DNA of 64,000 nt from NCBI RefSeq assembly GCF_963259705.1, contig NC_081847.1, forward strand, positions 91,628,046 through 91,692,045, in the 5' to 3' direction. The notes beneath the pieces are model-generated. The model was not told the DNA's origin. It saw only the letters and a list, made by a program, of their open reading frames with translations, and ran no database searches. Made by a program: the position numbers and the translations under genes. Each line of letters begins with the position of its first letter. Position 1 is the stretch's first letter. The DNA is from Myotis daubentonii. Lineage: Eukaryota > Chordata > Mammalia > Chiroptera > Vespertilionidae. Shown here one piece after another: positions 23,380-34,800 of the stretch.

Positions 23380-24460
23380 ATTCTAGCTGGCCTGGGAAAT
23401 TGAATAGACATTTCTCCAAAGTAAATGTAAAAATGGCTAAGTACATAAAAAGATGCTCAATAGCACTAGAAAAACGCGAATCAAAACTACAATAAGATAC
23501 CACCTCACAGCCGCTAGGACTACTGTCAAAAAGCAGAAAATATTAAGTGCTCCTAAGTTGTGAAATAATTGGAAGCCTTGTACCCTGTTGGTAGAATGTA
23601 AAATAACAGTCACTGTGGAGAGCAGTATGACAGTTACTAAAAAATTAAAAATAAAATCACCATTTTATCAAAAATTGCACTTCTGTGTATATAGCCAAGA
23701 GATTTGAAACTGGGGTCTGCCTAGCCAGTTTGGCTCAATGGATAAGAGGGTTGATGGGTCCCAGTTTCGATTCCGATCAAGGGCATGTACCTTGGTTGCA
23801 GGCTACGTACCTGGCCCAGGAGACAACCAATTGATGTGTCTCTCTCACATCGATGTTTCTTTCTCTCTGTCTCTTTCTCTCCCTTCCACTCTTTAAAAAT
23901 CAATGGAAAAATATCCTCAGGTGAGGATTAACAACAACAACAAAAGAAAAACAAAAGAAAATGGAATCTGGAAGAGATGTTTGTACACCCATATTCATAG
24001 CAGAATTATTCACAATAAATAATACACAGAAGCAACCGGAGCCTCCATGACAGGTGATCTGGTAGGCAAAGTGTGATATATGCATACAGTTTAATATTCA
24101 GCCTTAAAAATGAAAGAAACTCCTGTATTTTCTAAAGCATAAATGAAACTATTATGCTAAGTGAAATAATCCAGGCACAAAAAGACGAATACTATGTGAT
24201 TCCACTTATATGAAGTCCTGGAGTGGTCAAAACCAGCGAGATAGATGTTAGAATGGTGGTTGCTAGTGCCTGGGAGATGGAGGCATGGGAGTTATTGTCT
24301 AATGGGTACAGAGTTTCAGTTTTACAAGATATAAACGTCCTGGAGACGGATGGCGAGGATAGTCATATACCCTTATTTTAATTCCTTTGGGTCGTACACT
24401 GAACAAGGGTTTAAGTGGTAAATGTATGTATGAATCTTTTACCACAATATGCTAGATATA
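23380..24460 (+). pseudogene. L1 3' end (ORF2 tail and 3' UTR), split by a Ves SINE
   Basis: The left part (23380-23718) includes AATAGACATTTCTCCAAAG, ATACCACCTCACAGCCGCTAGG and CACTGTGGAGAGCAGTATGAC. The right part (from about 23945) continues with GAATCTGGAAGAGATGTTTG, TATTCATAGCAGAATTATTCAC, CTATTATGCTAAGTGAAATAA and a 3' UTR with GATATAAACGTCCTGGAGACG and TCTTTTACCACAATATGC. The reading frame is broken many times. It is an old L1M-type copy, older than the SINE inside it. Confidence 0.88.
23719..23944 (+). repeat. Ves SINE inserted in an L1
   Basis: Starts GCCTAGCCAGTTTGGCTCAA; B-box-like GTTTCGATTCCGATC; AAGGGCATGTACCTTGGTTGC linker; CACATCGATGTTTCTTTC; a CT-rich run; an A-rich tail ending in (AAC)n. 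Possible imperfect target duplication GAAACTGGGGTCT / GAAAATGGAATCT (10 of 13 matches), consistent with the L1 sequence that resumes after it. Confidence 0.92.
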
Positions 24461-25084
24461 GCCTTAGACTTACAAAGATGAGAAATAACAAAAAATATCC
24501 CTCAAAAATGTTAATGTGTAATGGAGGACACGATATATAGCACAAATAAGGAGTAGGGAATCACAGGGCACTTCTGCAGGATTTATAACATGTCCTGACC
24601 TTAAGGCACACCCTCTCCAGGCCAGAACTTGCAGCTGGTGTGGCCCACTGTGTCAGATCTAAAGATAGCCCTTTCCTGTAATTTGTTAGCTGTCCTTGTT
24701 CTTCAAGAAGAGGGGATGTTTCTGGACACTATTACTAATTGATGGCTGGGAATGGTAACCCCTATCTTGCATTTTAACATTCTCAGGCTGCTAAATTGGG
24801 TATCACTCATGTCTGACTTTTCATTTTTCACATTATGTATATTTCTGACCTGTCATCAGCTCTCTCATTCATTTTGTCCTTTCATGCTATTCTAATCTTT
24901 TATTCTTTTACTATCATTTTTGTAGGTTTAAGTAATTAGAAGACAAATGAACACGTTCTATCTCCCATGTTAGTCAGAATTTTTTGTCTCCTCAAATTTG
25001 AACACTTAGGGTATTTTTAAATGAACCAATTTATTCCTTCACCACTGTCAAATGGCGTTTTGCTTTGGAAATTGTAGTATATTG
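24461..25084. other. Unassigned intergenic DNA
   Basis: No gene or nameable repeat recognised. Confidence 0.5.
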
Positions 25085-25330
25085 TATTAGTTTTTTATTC
25101 TTGTTCTAACAAATTACTACCACACATTTATTCTCTTATAGTCATGGAAGCCAGAGATCTGCAAACATTTCTATGTGTCAAGGATGCATCCTGGGGATCT
25201 GATATAAAGTCCATTTCTTGCTTTTTTCAGCTTCTAGTGGCTACCTATATTTCTTGCCGTGGCCTTTCCCCCTGCTACAGGCCCACAGGACACTTTTGAT
25301 TATATCACTAGTAGGGCCTACCTAGTCTGA
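25085..25330 (+). repeat. Old interspersed repeat, unnamed family, copy 1
   Basis: TTGTTCTAACAAATTACTACC, ATTCTCTTATAGTCATGGAAGCC and CAGCTTCTAGTGGCTACC appear in an order shared with 29780-30210 and 54985-55440. I recognise it as a widespread mammalian repeat but cannot assign its family with confidence. Diverged and truncated. Confidence 0.55.
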
Positions 25331-25390
25331 TTGCTCCATCTCAAAATTTTAATGTATTCACATCCCAAAAGTCCTCTGGCCATGTACATG

Positions 25391-25896
25391 AATCCTCCCT
25401 CACCTGTAGTTTTACTTGTTGCTGTTTCAGTTTCCCACATCAACCATTGTCCAAAAATAGCAAAAGAAAAATTCCAGAAATAAACAACTGATAAGTTTTA
25501 AACTGTGCACCATTCTGAGTAGCGTGATGAAAGCTTGCACTGTCCTGATCCATCCCACCCAGGAGGTGAATTACCCCTGTTCATCATGTCCATGCTGTAC
25601 AGGGTCCCCACCCATTAGCCACTCAGTAACTGTCTTGGTTATCAGAGCACTTATCAGTGAGAGAGAGGAAGAGGCAGAGAGGGCATATTCATATAATTTT
25701 TACTATAGTAGATTGTTATAAATTGTTCTATTTATTATTATTATTGTTGTTAACCTCTTCCTGTGCCTAATTTATGACAAACTTTATCATATATAGAAAA
25801 AAGACATAGTATATATAAGATTCTGTACTATCCATGGTTTTAGGCATCCACTGAAGGTCGCGGAATACATTCCTTGCCGATAAGGGGGCACTACTG
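25391..25896 (+). mobile_element. Tigger-like (TcMar) DNA transposon remnant
   Basis: The left side carries AAAATTCCAGAAATAAACAAC, GATAAGTTTTAAACTGTGCACC and GAGTAGCGTGATGAAAGC, typical of Tigger 5' ends. The right side has ACTATCCATGGTTTTAGGCATCC and ends GATAAGGGGGCACTACTG followed by TA, matching a Tigger terminal repeat with a TA target. The middle that would encode the pogo-like transposase is deleted. A GAGAGAGAGGAAGAG patch lies inside. Ancient and inactive. Confidence 0.8.
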
Positions 25897-26173
25897 TAAA
25901 TGAACATAGTCATAGGCCGTATAACCCTGATCCCACTTTTGATATGTGTGTGTTTTTTAACAACAGCTGCTTTCAAATGCCTGGAAGATAGAAACTGAGC
26001 CTTTGACGTTTCTTTTAAATCTCTGAACAATAGTGGCTTATGTGTGAAAACGATAAAATAAGTACAGGTGCCTGTATGAGAACATTTGTATTATGTCATC
26101 TCTGTGTTGAAGCAAATGTTCATAATTGTATTTTCATAATTATGATGAAGCATTTGTAAGGAGGCACATGAAT

Positions 26174-26275
26174 CATTCTATAAAGAGCACTAGTGTGCAT
26201 GGGAAGATGAGGGTCTGGCGAATGACTCATTCTGTAAAGAGCACTAGACGGCATGAGAAGATGAGCCTCTGAGAC
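26174..26275 (+). repeat. Two-unit tandem duplication, 54-bp period
   Basis: CATTCT(A/G)TAAAGAGCACTAG begins at 26174 and again at 26228. Both units continue with GCATG(G/A)GAAGATGAG. A handful of mismatches separate them. Confidence 0.85.
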
Positions 26276-26390
26276 AGGATCTGGGTCACGCAACCGCGTG
26301 TGATTTTAGCCAGTTATTTATGCGTTGTGCCCAGCGTCCCCATTTTGAAAATGGAGATGTGGATGCGCACTTCGCTCTTTCTGTTTTTTA
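26260..26390 (+). repeat. MIR fragment
   Basis: GATTTTAGCCAGTTATTTATGC, then GTCCCCATTTTGAAAATGGAGATG, resembles the MIR core (…ACCTTGGGCAAGTTACTTAACC…TCATCTGTAAAATGGGGATA). Diverged. Confidence 0.55.
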
Positions 26391-27502
26391 AAGGTCACAA
26401 CACATTTTGGTCACTCTATTAAATGACATTAAATAGTTTAAGTTTCAACTACTAAACAGCACTTCGAAGGGAGAAAACACAGATACTATTATTATTATAC
26501 TTGAATGATTTTCTTTAAAAATACAATTCCAGTCTTTATGTAGATTACAGAGCAGTCTAAAGCAAAAAGTGACATCTCTTCTGTGGCACTTAAGACACTC
26601 AGAACAGAGATGGAAGCCAGTCTCACAGGAACGAAGGTGTGCCCACAGTGCAGGCTTCCAGCAGCCAGGGATGGATGGTGGGCTGAAACCTCACTGCACA
26701 CCAGGACAGAGCACATACAGTACCACACCAAGCCATCCTCCCATCCACTGAAATTAAACAGGCGACCAACCGTGGAGAACTTAGCCGGCAAAACTGTATT
26801 AGGAGCAACCTGCTCTGTGGATTTATTTCTTCCTCATACTTTATTCTCAACAGACACTTCGGATAAACTTTAACCATGATGCACTTGGAAATAGATTCAC
26901 ATTTTGCGATCATGTATCTACCGTTTCGCTGCCAGTGCAGATATCTGCTCTGCCTCCTCCCAGCAGCTCTCCGCCGCTAGGCTGTGTCTCAGCATGAATC
27001 TGAATGAAGTCCAAACGTGTCCTCGAGGAAGCAAAAATCAAGATATTTTGAGACAAGACTTTTTAAACAAGCAAATTCGAGCCTGGAGATAAGCCAGCAT
27101 ATCTGATGACATGCCTTTACCAGCTTCACCCAAAACTTCACGCCTTGGCAAACTAAAGGGCTGAGTCAGCAGTAGCTTCCTCACTCTCAGGGCCTTCTTT
27201 CCAGTCAAAATCTAAAACCCTAAATAAACCCTAACACCACTGACTTCAGAACTCACACACACAGAAAAGGAAAACCGAAAGTCTTCAACACAGAGTCTTC
27301 TCAATGAAATGCGGCATCTGTGAATCGATAGGACAACAGGGATGATCTCACACCAGGAGGTCAGGGTACTGCAGTTTTCCCTCGGATATAGGTCTAGAAG
27401 GCACACTCCAAAATAAAACAATGAAAGAAAAACATAAGATTAAATGAGAAGAAGTAACATCTAAAGAATGATAACTTCAAAGTCTCAGAATTTACTGGGG
27501 GG
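26391..27502. other. Unassigned intergenic DNA
   Basis: Open frames overlap on both strands at 26495-26913 (98, 96 and 96 codons). None has a recognisable domain. No repeat family was seen. Confidence 0.5.
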
Positions 27503-27516
27503 AAAAATTGATTGGC

Positions 27517-27799
27517 ATGATCACACTCATTTGTGGAATATAATGAACAACATCAACTGATGAACAAAAACAGATCCAGAGACAGAGAAGCATCAATCAG
27601 ACCGTCAAACCTCAGAGGGAAGGTAGGGGAAGATGGGGGTAAGGAGGAGAGATCAACCAGACTTATATGCTAGCATATAGGCCTAACCAATGGACACAGA
27701 CACCAGGGGGGTGAGGGCATAAGTGGGGGGGGGGGGATGGGGGATAATGTGGGGATAAGGACACATATGTAATAACTTAATCAATAAAAAAAAGATTAA
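27517..27799 (+). mobile_element. 5'-truncated bat L1 insertion
   Basis: A 283-bp L1 3' end starting ATGATCACACTCATTTGTGG and ending in an AATCAATAAAAAAAAG tail. It carries the GAGATCAACCAGACTTATATGC and TAACCAATGGACACAGACACC phrases also found at 53281-53337. A 14-bp target duplication AAAAATTGATTGGC flanks it exactly (27503-27516 and 27800-27813), so both edges are certain. It contains a G-run at about 27725-27737. Non-coding and dead on arrival. Confidence 0.95.
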
Positions 27800-27813
27800 A
27801 AAAATTGATTGGC

Positions 27814-28132
27814 TGTTGCTACAAAAATAATTCAGCCAGGTGGAACTTTGAGGGTGGTGACTGGGGGGCCTGTCCAAGCAGGTGCACAGGCAGACCCCAC
27901 TGATGGTGTGGCCGCTGCCCCTGCAAATCTTCCCTGGGAACCTAGGCTCCTTCCCCCCTTTACCAAGTTCCCTCTCCAAGGTCACACTCCCTCTTTTATG
28001 CTAATCATGGGCTCCCATTCCCTCCTTTGAGAAGGCTTGATTTATTGCCCACAAAAAGACCAGATACTTGAAAACAATGACCTATTTCCTGTCCCCTTCA
28101 GTGTTTCAAAACGTGGACATCCAGGATAAACA
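27814..28132. other. Unassigned DNA
   Basis: A moderately GC-rich 320-base stretch (GGTGGTGACTGGGGGGCCTG...) with no gene or repeat I recognise. Confidence 0.5.
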
Positions 28133-28437
28133 ACACGGTTTTTAAAAATGTATCTTTATTGTTGAAAGTATTACAGCTGTCCCCCTTTTCCCCTCCACTG
28201 ACCCCTCCACCATGCATCTCCCACAGGTCTACCTAACTATCCTCTGTGTCCATGGGTTATGCATCTATGCATATAAATTCTTTGGTTAATCTCTCCCTGC
28301 CTCCCGTTACTCCCCCCACTCCCCCTCTTTCCCTCCGAGATTCATCTGTTCCATGCTTCCATGTCGTTGGATCTATTTTGTTCTTCAGTGTATTTTGTTC
28401 ATTAGATTCCATATATAAGTGTAAGCTCATATATTTT
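28133..28437 (-). mobile_element. L1 3' UTR fragment, antisense
   Basis: In + orientation it begins with a T-rich tail (ATGTATCTTTATTGTTGAAAG), then ACAGCTGTCCCCCTTTTCCCC, TCTGTGTCCATGGGTTATGC, CGAGATTCATCTGTTCCATG and TAGATTCCATATATAAGTG. The last is the reverse of L1 3'-end sequence. A shorter relative of the same segment recurs at 60995-61067. Confidence 0.82.
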
Positions 28438-28612
28438 TTTGAGCTTGATTTCTAAGTTATTATCTAAGTTGTGTAAAGAATTGCAAATATTACTTATAAA
28501 ATATTATAAATCTTGAATAAAATTGTTTCAGCAAACTTTTAAATGTTTCCAGTGGAATCTAAAAATGTAGCAATTAGATACATACAACATTATCCGTTTA
28601 AGAAAAAATATT

Positions 28613-28815
28613 GCTCTGCCGGCATGGCTGAGTGATTGAGCATCAATCAACCTATGAACCAGGAGGTCACGGTTTGATTCCTAGTCAGGGCACATGCCTG
28701 GGTTGTGGGCTCAATCCCCAGCCAATCAATGATTCTTTTTCATCACTGATGTTTCTATCTCTCTCCCTCTCCCCTCCTCTCTCAAATAAATAAAAGTATA
28801 CTTTTTTTAAAAAAA
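28613..28815 (+). repeat. Ves SINE (type B head)
   Basis: CTCTGCCGGCATGGCTGAGTG, then AACCTATGAACCAGGAGGTCACGG, a B-box-like GTTTGATTCCTAGTCAGGG, CACATGCCTGGGTTGTGGGC, then ATCACTGATGTTTCTATC and a CT-rich/A-rich tail. The ACCTATGAACCAGGAGGTCA head differs from the GTCGGCCTGCGGACTGAAGG head at 2320 and 32225. Confidence 0.9.
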
Positions 28816-29779
28816 GATAAAATCTCATCTTTATCAAAAAGAAGTTTTACATAATTTACTCTTTTAACCCATTTATGCATTCCAATTCTTCCATACAACA
28901 CTATCTTAAAGTAACATAGTTATATTTGGAAATAGTTTGTTTTTTACTCTATCATTCTTTTTATAACAATATGTTTATGCGATGAAATGATCTCTTTGCC
29001 TATATGCTAAATGTCTTTCTGGATTGAATATTATCAGTACAATATCTACTAGTATACAGCTAATCAAAACAATATATTACACAGTTTGATTATTTAGCAT
29101 AAGCAATAAATATTTCTAGAACTAAATCTTCTTATAAGATGTAAGAGGTACTATTTTTTCCTAATTAGTTTAATTATTTGAGAATGAACATTTTTCAATG
29201 CATACATGACAAATGGATTAGCATCAATTCTATTCCTATTTTTTTCCTTTATGTGTGTAAGCTCTGAGAAAATTTGTCCACATAAAGAAATAAATGGGAA
29301 TAGAAGAAATTTTACTAAAGAAATGTCATTTATTTGAACTGCATATAATAATCTGTGCCAAAATCATCTGATGATCTACTATGAAAAACTATGATCTACT
29401 ATGAAAATCATTTTTAATGATTTATCAGCTGACAGATTAGATTTTTCTTCAACTTATTTGCTTCCAGAGAGTTCTTAATTATCACAATCTTCCTTTTTAA
29501 AAAACGTTGTTCCTCATTATTTTAGTTGTAGGCATTAGGTTATGTCCCTCTTCTGTTTTTTGAGGCATTTCTATTTCCTCTATTTTCATTAACCTTTTTC
29601 TTTCTCATGCTTGGAATGAAAGGTCCACTCAGATCAGCTTATAAAACGCCTACTCCCTTGTACTGGCACAGACTGTTGTGTAGAAGCAAATGAGTGAAGG
29701 AATCCTGCAATAGATACGGTGAAGAAAGTGGTAATATGCTTCTATCAAATAAGTACTTTGATATAGTGCATATTCCTTC
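28816..29779. other. Unassigned AT-rich DNA
   Basis: Nothing recognised. A 12-base phrase (ATGATCTACTAT) is repeated in tandem near 29370-29402. Confidence 0.5.
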
Positions 29780-30210
29780 CCTAAGGCTGCCATATAAACT
29801 ACTGCAAACCAAGTGGCTTACAACAGAAATTCATTCTCTCATAGTTCTAGAGGCCAGGAATCCAAAATTGAGGTATTTATCAGCAGGACTGTGCTCCCTC
29901 TGAAGGTACTGTGGGCGAGTTCTGTCTTGCCTCTTCCAGCTTCTGATGGCTCCAGGCACAGCTTGGCCTGTGGATGTCTAACTCCAATCTGCCTGCACAT
30001 TCTCATGGCTCTTCCTCAAGTCTGTCTTCCCTTTGGTCTCCTAGTAAAACACTTGTCACTGGATGTAAGGCCCAATGGGATGGTCCAGGACAATTCAATT
30101 CTGAATTCTTTAATTACAGCTGCAAAGATCCTTTTTGTCACATTTGCAGCTTTTTGGGTTAGAATATAGACCTTGTTTTTTTAAGAACCACCATTCAACC
30201 CATTAGAGTG
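29780..30210 (+). repeat. Old interspersed repeat, unnamed family, copy 2
   Basis: CTAAGGCTGCCATATAAACTAC, AAGTGGCTTACAACAGAAATTC, TCTCATAGTTCTAGAGGCCAGG, TCCAGCTTCTGATGGCTCC and a final AACCACCATTCAACCCATTAG. The same order and ending recur at 54985-55440 (GACCACCATTTAACC...CATTAC). Overlapping open frames here (118, 69 and 62 codons) are fortuitous. Confidence 0.65.
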
Positions 30211-30959
30211 ACTAAGGCTAACGTCCCTTGGGTGCCTCTTAATATCTGCCACACAGGCCTGGCTAAGCTGGTTATTTTTAAGAAACAACAGACAGGAAGA
30301 CCCTTTGACCTAGCTTTCCCCTAACTGCCTAAAAGAGTTTAGAGGCCTGCTTCAGGAAGGGAGATGGCATCATAGGTAACCGCAGTGTGATGCGAACAAC
30401 CGTGTGACAGAAAGGGAGGGACCTAGCGAGGCCCCTTTGTTCAAAGCCCTCGCTGTGTCCCATTGTTACAGATGGCCCACGGAACACCACGTTTCTATGT
30501 CCAAGTGGATCGCTGTCCTGCGCACTGAAGTCCCAAACCACAGCTCCCCACCTCCCTTCTTCTTAGCTGAAGATGGCATGTGAACCTTCACTGCCCACCT
30601 GTGCTCAGACCCCAATATTCTCATGGAACCCCCATATGTATGCAGGTATCAAATTTGGTTATTTTCTCCTGTTAATCTGTCTCATGTTAATTTGATTATT
30701 AGTTCAGCCAGAAGAACATAGAAAAGTAGAAGGAAAACTTATTTTTCTGCCCCCATACCTTCAGCATCCTGCCATTAGAAACATCACATTGGATCCTCAT
30801 GTGGGCCCATTTAAATTTCCTCTTCATATGTGTACAGAGCGCCTGGGAAAGGCCCCTGAGCTGTCATCTGAATCCAGGGGTGCCTGGCAGAGCCATGCCC
30901 TGGAAACATACCTTGCCAGAGGCAGGTGTGTTGTAAGCCTGACCTTCAGCTCAGGCGCT
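30211..30959. other. Unassigned intergenic DNA
   Basis: No gene and no nameable repeat recognised. Confidence 0.5.
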
Positions 30960-31285
30960 GGGGTGTGAGTTTCATTATCTAAATCCAGCAAAGCACCAGG
31001 AACAAACACAATTATTTGGGCCCACCCAGAAGTGACGATTACAAAGAAGCCACAAGAATGCACATAATCTCCTTTGTCTTGGGCTTTAGTAAAACTTCCT
31101 GGTATGTTGCTGTATAAAATAAACATGCTGTATGGGCTCTGGGTCACTGTCTCTCCATCAGAGGACAGCTGTCCCACCCGGCCCCAGCTTTTTCCTTCTG
31201 TCTCTGTGTCTGTCTCTTTCTTTTATTTTCTCAATCCCCAGCCACCCCTACTCAGGAACTGGACTGCTCTCTAGCTGCCCTGGAT
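30960..31285 (+). mobile_element. Possible retroviral LTR fragment
   Basis: LTR-like features occur in order: a TATA-like TGTATAAAATAAACATGC (about 31111-31128) that includes AATAAA, then a GT/CT-rich TCTGTCTCTGTGTCTGTCTC segment and an AACTGGACTGCTCTCTAGC end. The edges, a target duplication and a primer site were not found, so the call is tentative. Confidence 0.35.
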
Positions 31286-31498
31286 GCGGAAAAGAGAGAA
31301 ATATTTATACATATGTACATACTGAGGAGAGGTGACTTGGACATGGAGGATGCATATACTGAAGTCACAGAGGTTCTTCTGGCTCACTCTACAGAAAGTA
31401 TGAAAATCTACATTTTAACCAACAGTGCATGGAGTTTTCTCTATCTCCAATTACTCTTAAAATTATCCAAACGTAAGTTTTTCTAGAGCAGTGGTTCT

Positions 31499-31709
31499 CA
31501 ACCTTCCTAATGCTGCGACCCTTTAATACAGTTTCTCATGTTGTGGTGACCCCCAATTTCATTGTTACAAATTAAACATAATTTAAGCATAGTGATTAAT
31601 CACAAAAACAATATGTAATTATATATGTGTTTTCTGATGGTCTTAAGCAACCCCTGTGAAAGCGTCATGACCCCCAAAGGGGTCTTGACCTACAGGTTGA
31701 GAACCGCTG
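31499..31709 (+). mobile_element. SPIN hAT transposon, internally deleted (copy 2)
   Basis: CAGTGGTTCTCAACCTTCCT on the left and AGGTTGAGAACCGCTG on the right, with a near-perfect 8-bp target duplication (TTCTAGAG / CTCTAGAG, 7 of 8). The interior jumps from GTGACCCCCAA straight to TTTCATTGTTACAAATT. About 100 bases kept in the copy at 19913, from the ACCATAAAATTATTTTCG block on, are missing. Confidence 0.93.
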
Positions 31710-31717
31710 CTCTAGAG

Positions 31718-32041
31718 TATCATCTTTATATGATTTGTCCTTTTAATGATTAGTCATGAGTTTGAGATTCTCTTCATATTGTGATTAACTTTGGGTTCTA
31801 TTCTCTTATAAACTGTTCATATATTTTCTCCATTTTTTTTCTATCAGATGTTGTTTTAGTTCTTTAATTTTCATGAATTTTTTTTATATTCTAGATCTAC
31901 ACAATCCAATTGTGTAGACCCCAGTAACAGATGGCTGTATAGATTTAAATTTAAATTATTTAAAATAAATTTAAAAGTTTCTTCCTCAGTTGCACTAGTA
32001 ACATTTTCAGTGCACAATAGCAGCATGTCCATCATCAAGAA
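31718..32041. other. Unassigned AT-rich DNA
   Basis: Nothing recognised. ATCTACACAATCC/AATTGTGTAGACC near 31892-31920 forms a short inverted repeat. Confidence 0.5.
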
Positions 32042-32050
32042 AGATTTGTT

Positions 32051-32286
32051 TTTTTTTGTTTTTTGTTTTTTTTAAATATATTTTTATTGGTTTTTTACAG
32101 AGAGGAAGGGAGAGAGATAGAGAGTTAGAAACATCGATGAGAGAGAAACATCAATCAGCTGCCTCCTGCACATCTCCTACTGGGGATATGCCCGCAACCC
32201 AGGTACATGCCCTTGACCGGAATCGAACCTGGGACCTTTCAGTCCGCAGGCCGACGCTCTATCCACTGAGCCAAACCAGTTTCGGC
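32051..32286 (-). repeat. Ves SINE with target duplication (type A head)
   Basis: In + orientation: T-rich tail, GAGAGGAAGGGAGAGAG, GAGAGAAACATCAATCAGC, GGAATCGAACCTGGGACC (reversed B box), CAGTCCGCAGGCCGACGC, ending CCAAACCAGTTTCGGC. AGATTTGTT flanks it exactly (32042-32050 and 32287-32295). Confidence 0.94.
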
Positions 32287-32539
32287 AGATTTGTTGGTTT
32301 TTAATTCTTTTTCAGTTTTCAAAGTACTTAAAAAAAAACAAATATTCTGACAGACAAGTGAAAGTGTACTATGGACCATCCCTGCTGTCATCTGTCTGTC
32401 CCCCTTCCTCTCACTCAGGGACCAAGCATTTATAAGAAAAGACAAACTGTTTAAGGAACTGAAGACTGAGCTTCAGTACATTATGGTCAGAAGAATAGTT
32501 CTTAACAAGCTGTTAATATATCACTATGGTTGTTTTTAT

Positions 32540-32616
32540 TGTTTATTTGTTTCAAGTAAACCATTTTCTATGCACCTAGAACTAGTAATATGTCAACCGT
32601 AATTGAAAAAAAAAAA
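32540..32616 (+). repeat. L1 extreme 3' end fragment
   Basis: CACCTAGAACTAGTAATATG and TCAACCGTAATTGAAAAAAAA match the last bases of the L1 3' UTR seen at 62860-62922, with an A-tail. Confidence 0.5.
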
Positions 32617-32692
32617 TTTACAAAGCAATCATCCTAATAAGTTTAGTACCCATCTGACCCCACATACAGTTATTACAATATTATTGACTATA

Positions 32693-33048
32693 CTAGAGGC
32701 CCAGTGCACAACATTTGTGCACTGCAGTGTGGAAGGGTTGTCCTTCAGTCCTGCCTGTGTCCTCTCACAGTCCAGGACCCCTTGGGGGATGTCCGCCTGT
32801 CAGCTAAGGAACCCCCAAGGGGTCCTTAATGCTGCTGTGGAGGCAGGAGAGAATCCCACCCCCACTGCTATGCTTCCCAGCTGTGAGCCAGGCTTCTGGC
32901 TGAGTGGTGCTACCCCTGTGGGAGTGCACTGACCACCAGGGGGCAGCTCCTGCACTGAGCATCTGCCCCCTGATGGTCAGTGTGTGTCATAGCGACCAGT
33001 CATTTCGCATTTCAGTCTATTTGCATATTAGCCTTTTATTATATAGGA
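32693..33048 (-). mobile_element. HeliBat-type Helitron, non-autonomous (first of a pair)
   Basis: Begins CTAGAGGCCCAGTGCACAAC with the subterminal hairpin (GTGCA...TGCAC) and ends CTTTTATTATATAGGA, the reverse of the TCC 5' terminus. Preceded by A. Its interior (TGGGAGTGCACTGACCACCAGGG and similar) is shared with the next element and with 59957. It carries no replication protein. Confidence 0.92.
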
Positions 33049-33377
33049 CTAGAGACCCATTGCACGAAAATTTGTGCACTCAGGAGGTCCCTCAGCCTGG
33101 CCTGCACCCTCTTGCAGTCTGGGACCCCTTGGAGGATGTCCACCTGCCTGCTGAGTCCCGCTCCCTGAAGGACTGGGCCTAAGCTGGCAGTCAGACATCC
33201 CTCTGGCAGCCCAGGAGCCTGCTTGTGGCTGAGCGGAGCTCCCCCTGTGGGAGCACACCGACCACCAGGGGGAAGCTCCTGCATTGAGCATCTGCCCCCG
33301 GTGGTCAGTGTGCGTCATAGCGACTGGTCATTCCACTGTTAGGGTCAATTTGCATATTACCCTTTTATTATATAGGA
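33049..33377 (-). mobile_element. HeliBat-type Helitron, abutting the previous one
   Basis: Begins CTAGAGACCCATTGCACGAA and ends CTTTTATTATATAGGA|T. It starts on the very next base after the previous element, with no spacer. On the minus strand the CTAG end of this element directly precedes the TCC start of its neighbour. The adjoining A and T fit insertion into the A|T site left at the neighbour's 5' edge. Confidence 0.92.
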
Positions 33378-34800
33378 TTCCCCATGACTAATATCCCCAT
33401 CACTTTTTTTTGTATCTGCTAATTTGTTCTTCTTAAAATATTCACCTTCAGAAAAAGTTTTAAAATGTTAAATATCTCCCTCCATTCTCCCAGCTCTATA
33501 GGAATATTGTATTTAGTATATTTTTTGGAATAGAAATACCAATATAAATTTTAATGAAAGCAAAACAAAAAAAAGTTTAATAAAATGCCCTACAGTACAG
33601 AGCACCAAAAGTTCCAATCAGATGGATATTTTCATATAAAAAATGTGATGAGAAAATTTAAAATCTGTCTATTGTATTTATGTTTTTACTACTTTACTGC
33701 TTGAAAAATCTGTGTCTCAGTCTGCCAGTTTTGCTACTTCCTTTGATGATATATAACAAAAAGGGTTTTGCAGACAGTTGAATTTTATGTTTAGATCTCA
33801 GAATGCAAACCCTGATGTTGATTTAGGGCATATCTATAGTGTTTTGAGAGCACCCTGGTAGATGACAAGATTTGCAGCTTTGAAGAAACGAGGGATCTGA
33901 TTAATTCTAGGGTCTAATAAAATTGACATTTGAGGGTCTGTATCTGAGACAATGTTCACCAGAGCAATGTGTAAATCCCCACAGCAACTGTACAAATTAC
34001 AACTCACTGAGCCAGAAAAACTTGGTGAGAAAAATTATGAGCCATGACTGGAAGTAGATCCTTCAGCACTGAAGTCGAAGCTTGTTTTAAGCCTGAGCTT
34101 TGTATGTCTTGCTTTTACTTTTGTTTTACTGTTTCCCCTCATTCTTCCGACTTTTCTGTCATAGGCAATGGCAGAATCACATCTGATGGAGGCAGACGCC
34201 TCACTGCGGCTGGAGGAAACCTTGGCGAGGGGAACCTCCAGAGGTGGGAGAAAGGGAAGATGTTTGTCCTTGTATCTGTAGCTCCATAGTTAGCTCTCTC
34301 AGCTGCCAAAAAATAGAGAAGCCTCCCCCACTGCCCTCAGGCAAAACCTGCTAATAATGAAGCAGATCACAGCATGAGTTTTATTTATCCTTTATTTCAT
34401 TTCCCAGTGCTGCTTTCACCCATACTATTGCCTGTCCTTCTGCCTAAAGTAGGGAGTTTTAAAATATTTTGGCCATATGACCCCTGAGATGCTGTGAAAT
34501 ATCACATTTGACAAAGGGGAAAAAACGGCAGGTTTCCCACACCACACCACAACACGTCTTCTGTAGACACATTCTCAGACCCACTCTGCTACGCCAGGAC
34601 CCCTTTTACGCACATTAATAACTTTCCTCGGCCTAATTTGGAACACTGGAGAACAAGATTCTTCTTAATTTCGCAAAGTAATCCAGTAAATTAGTAACTC
34701 AATTACTGCACCAGTAATAAATCTCAAAAAGGGACTTAGTGCACGATGTAATGTTTCAAAATAAAACTTTAGCAAAGTCACCTTACCCATTGTATAATAT
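33378..34800. other. Unassigned intergenic DNA
   Basis: No gene or nameable repeat. An open frame at 34044-34289 has no recognisable product. Confidence 0.5.
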
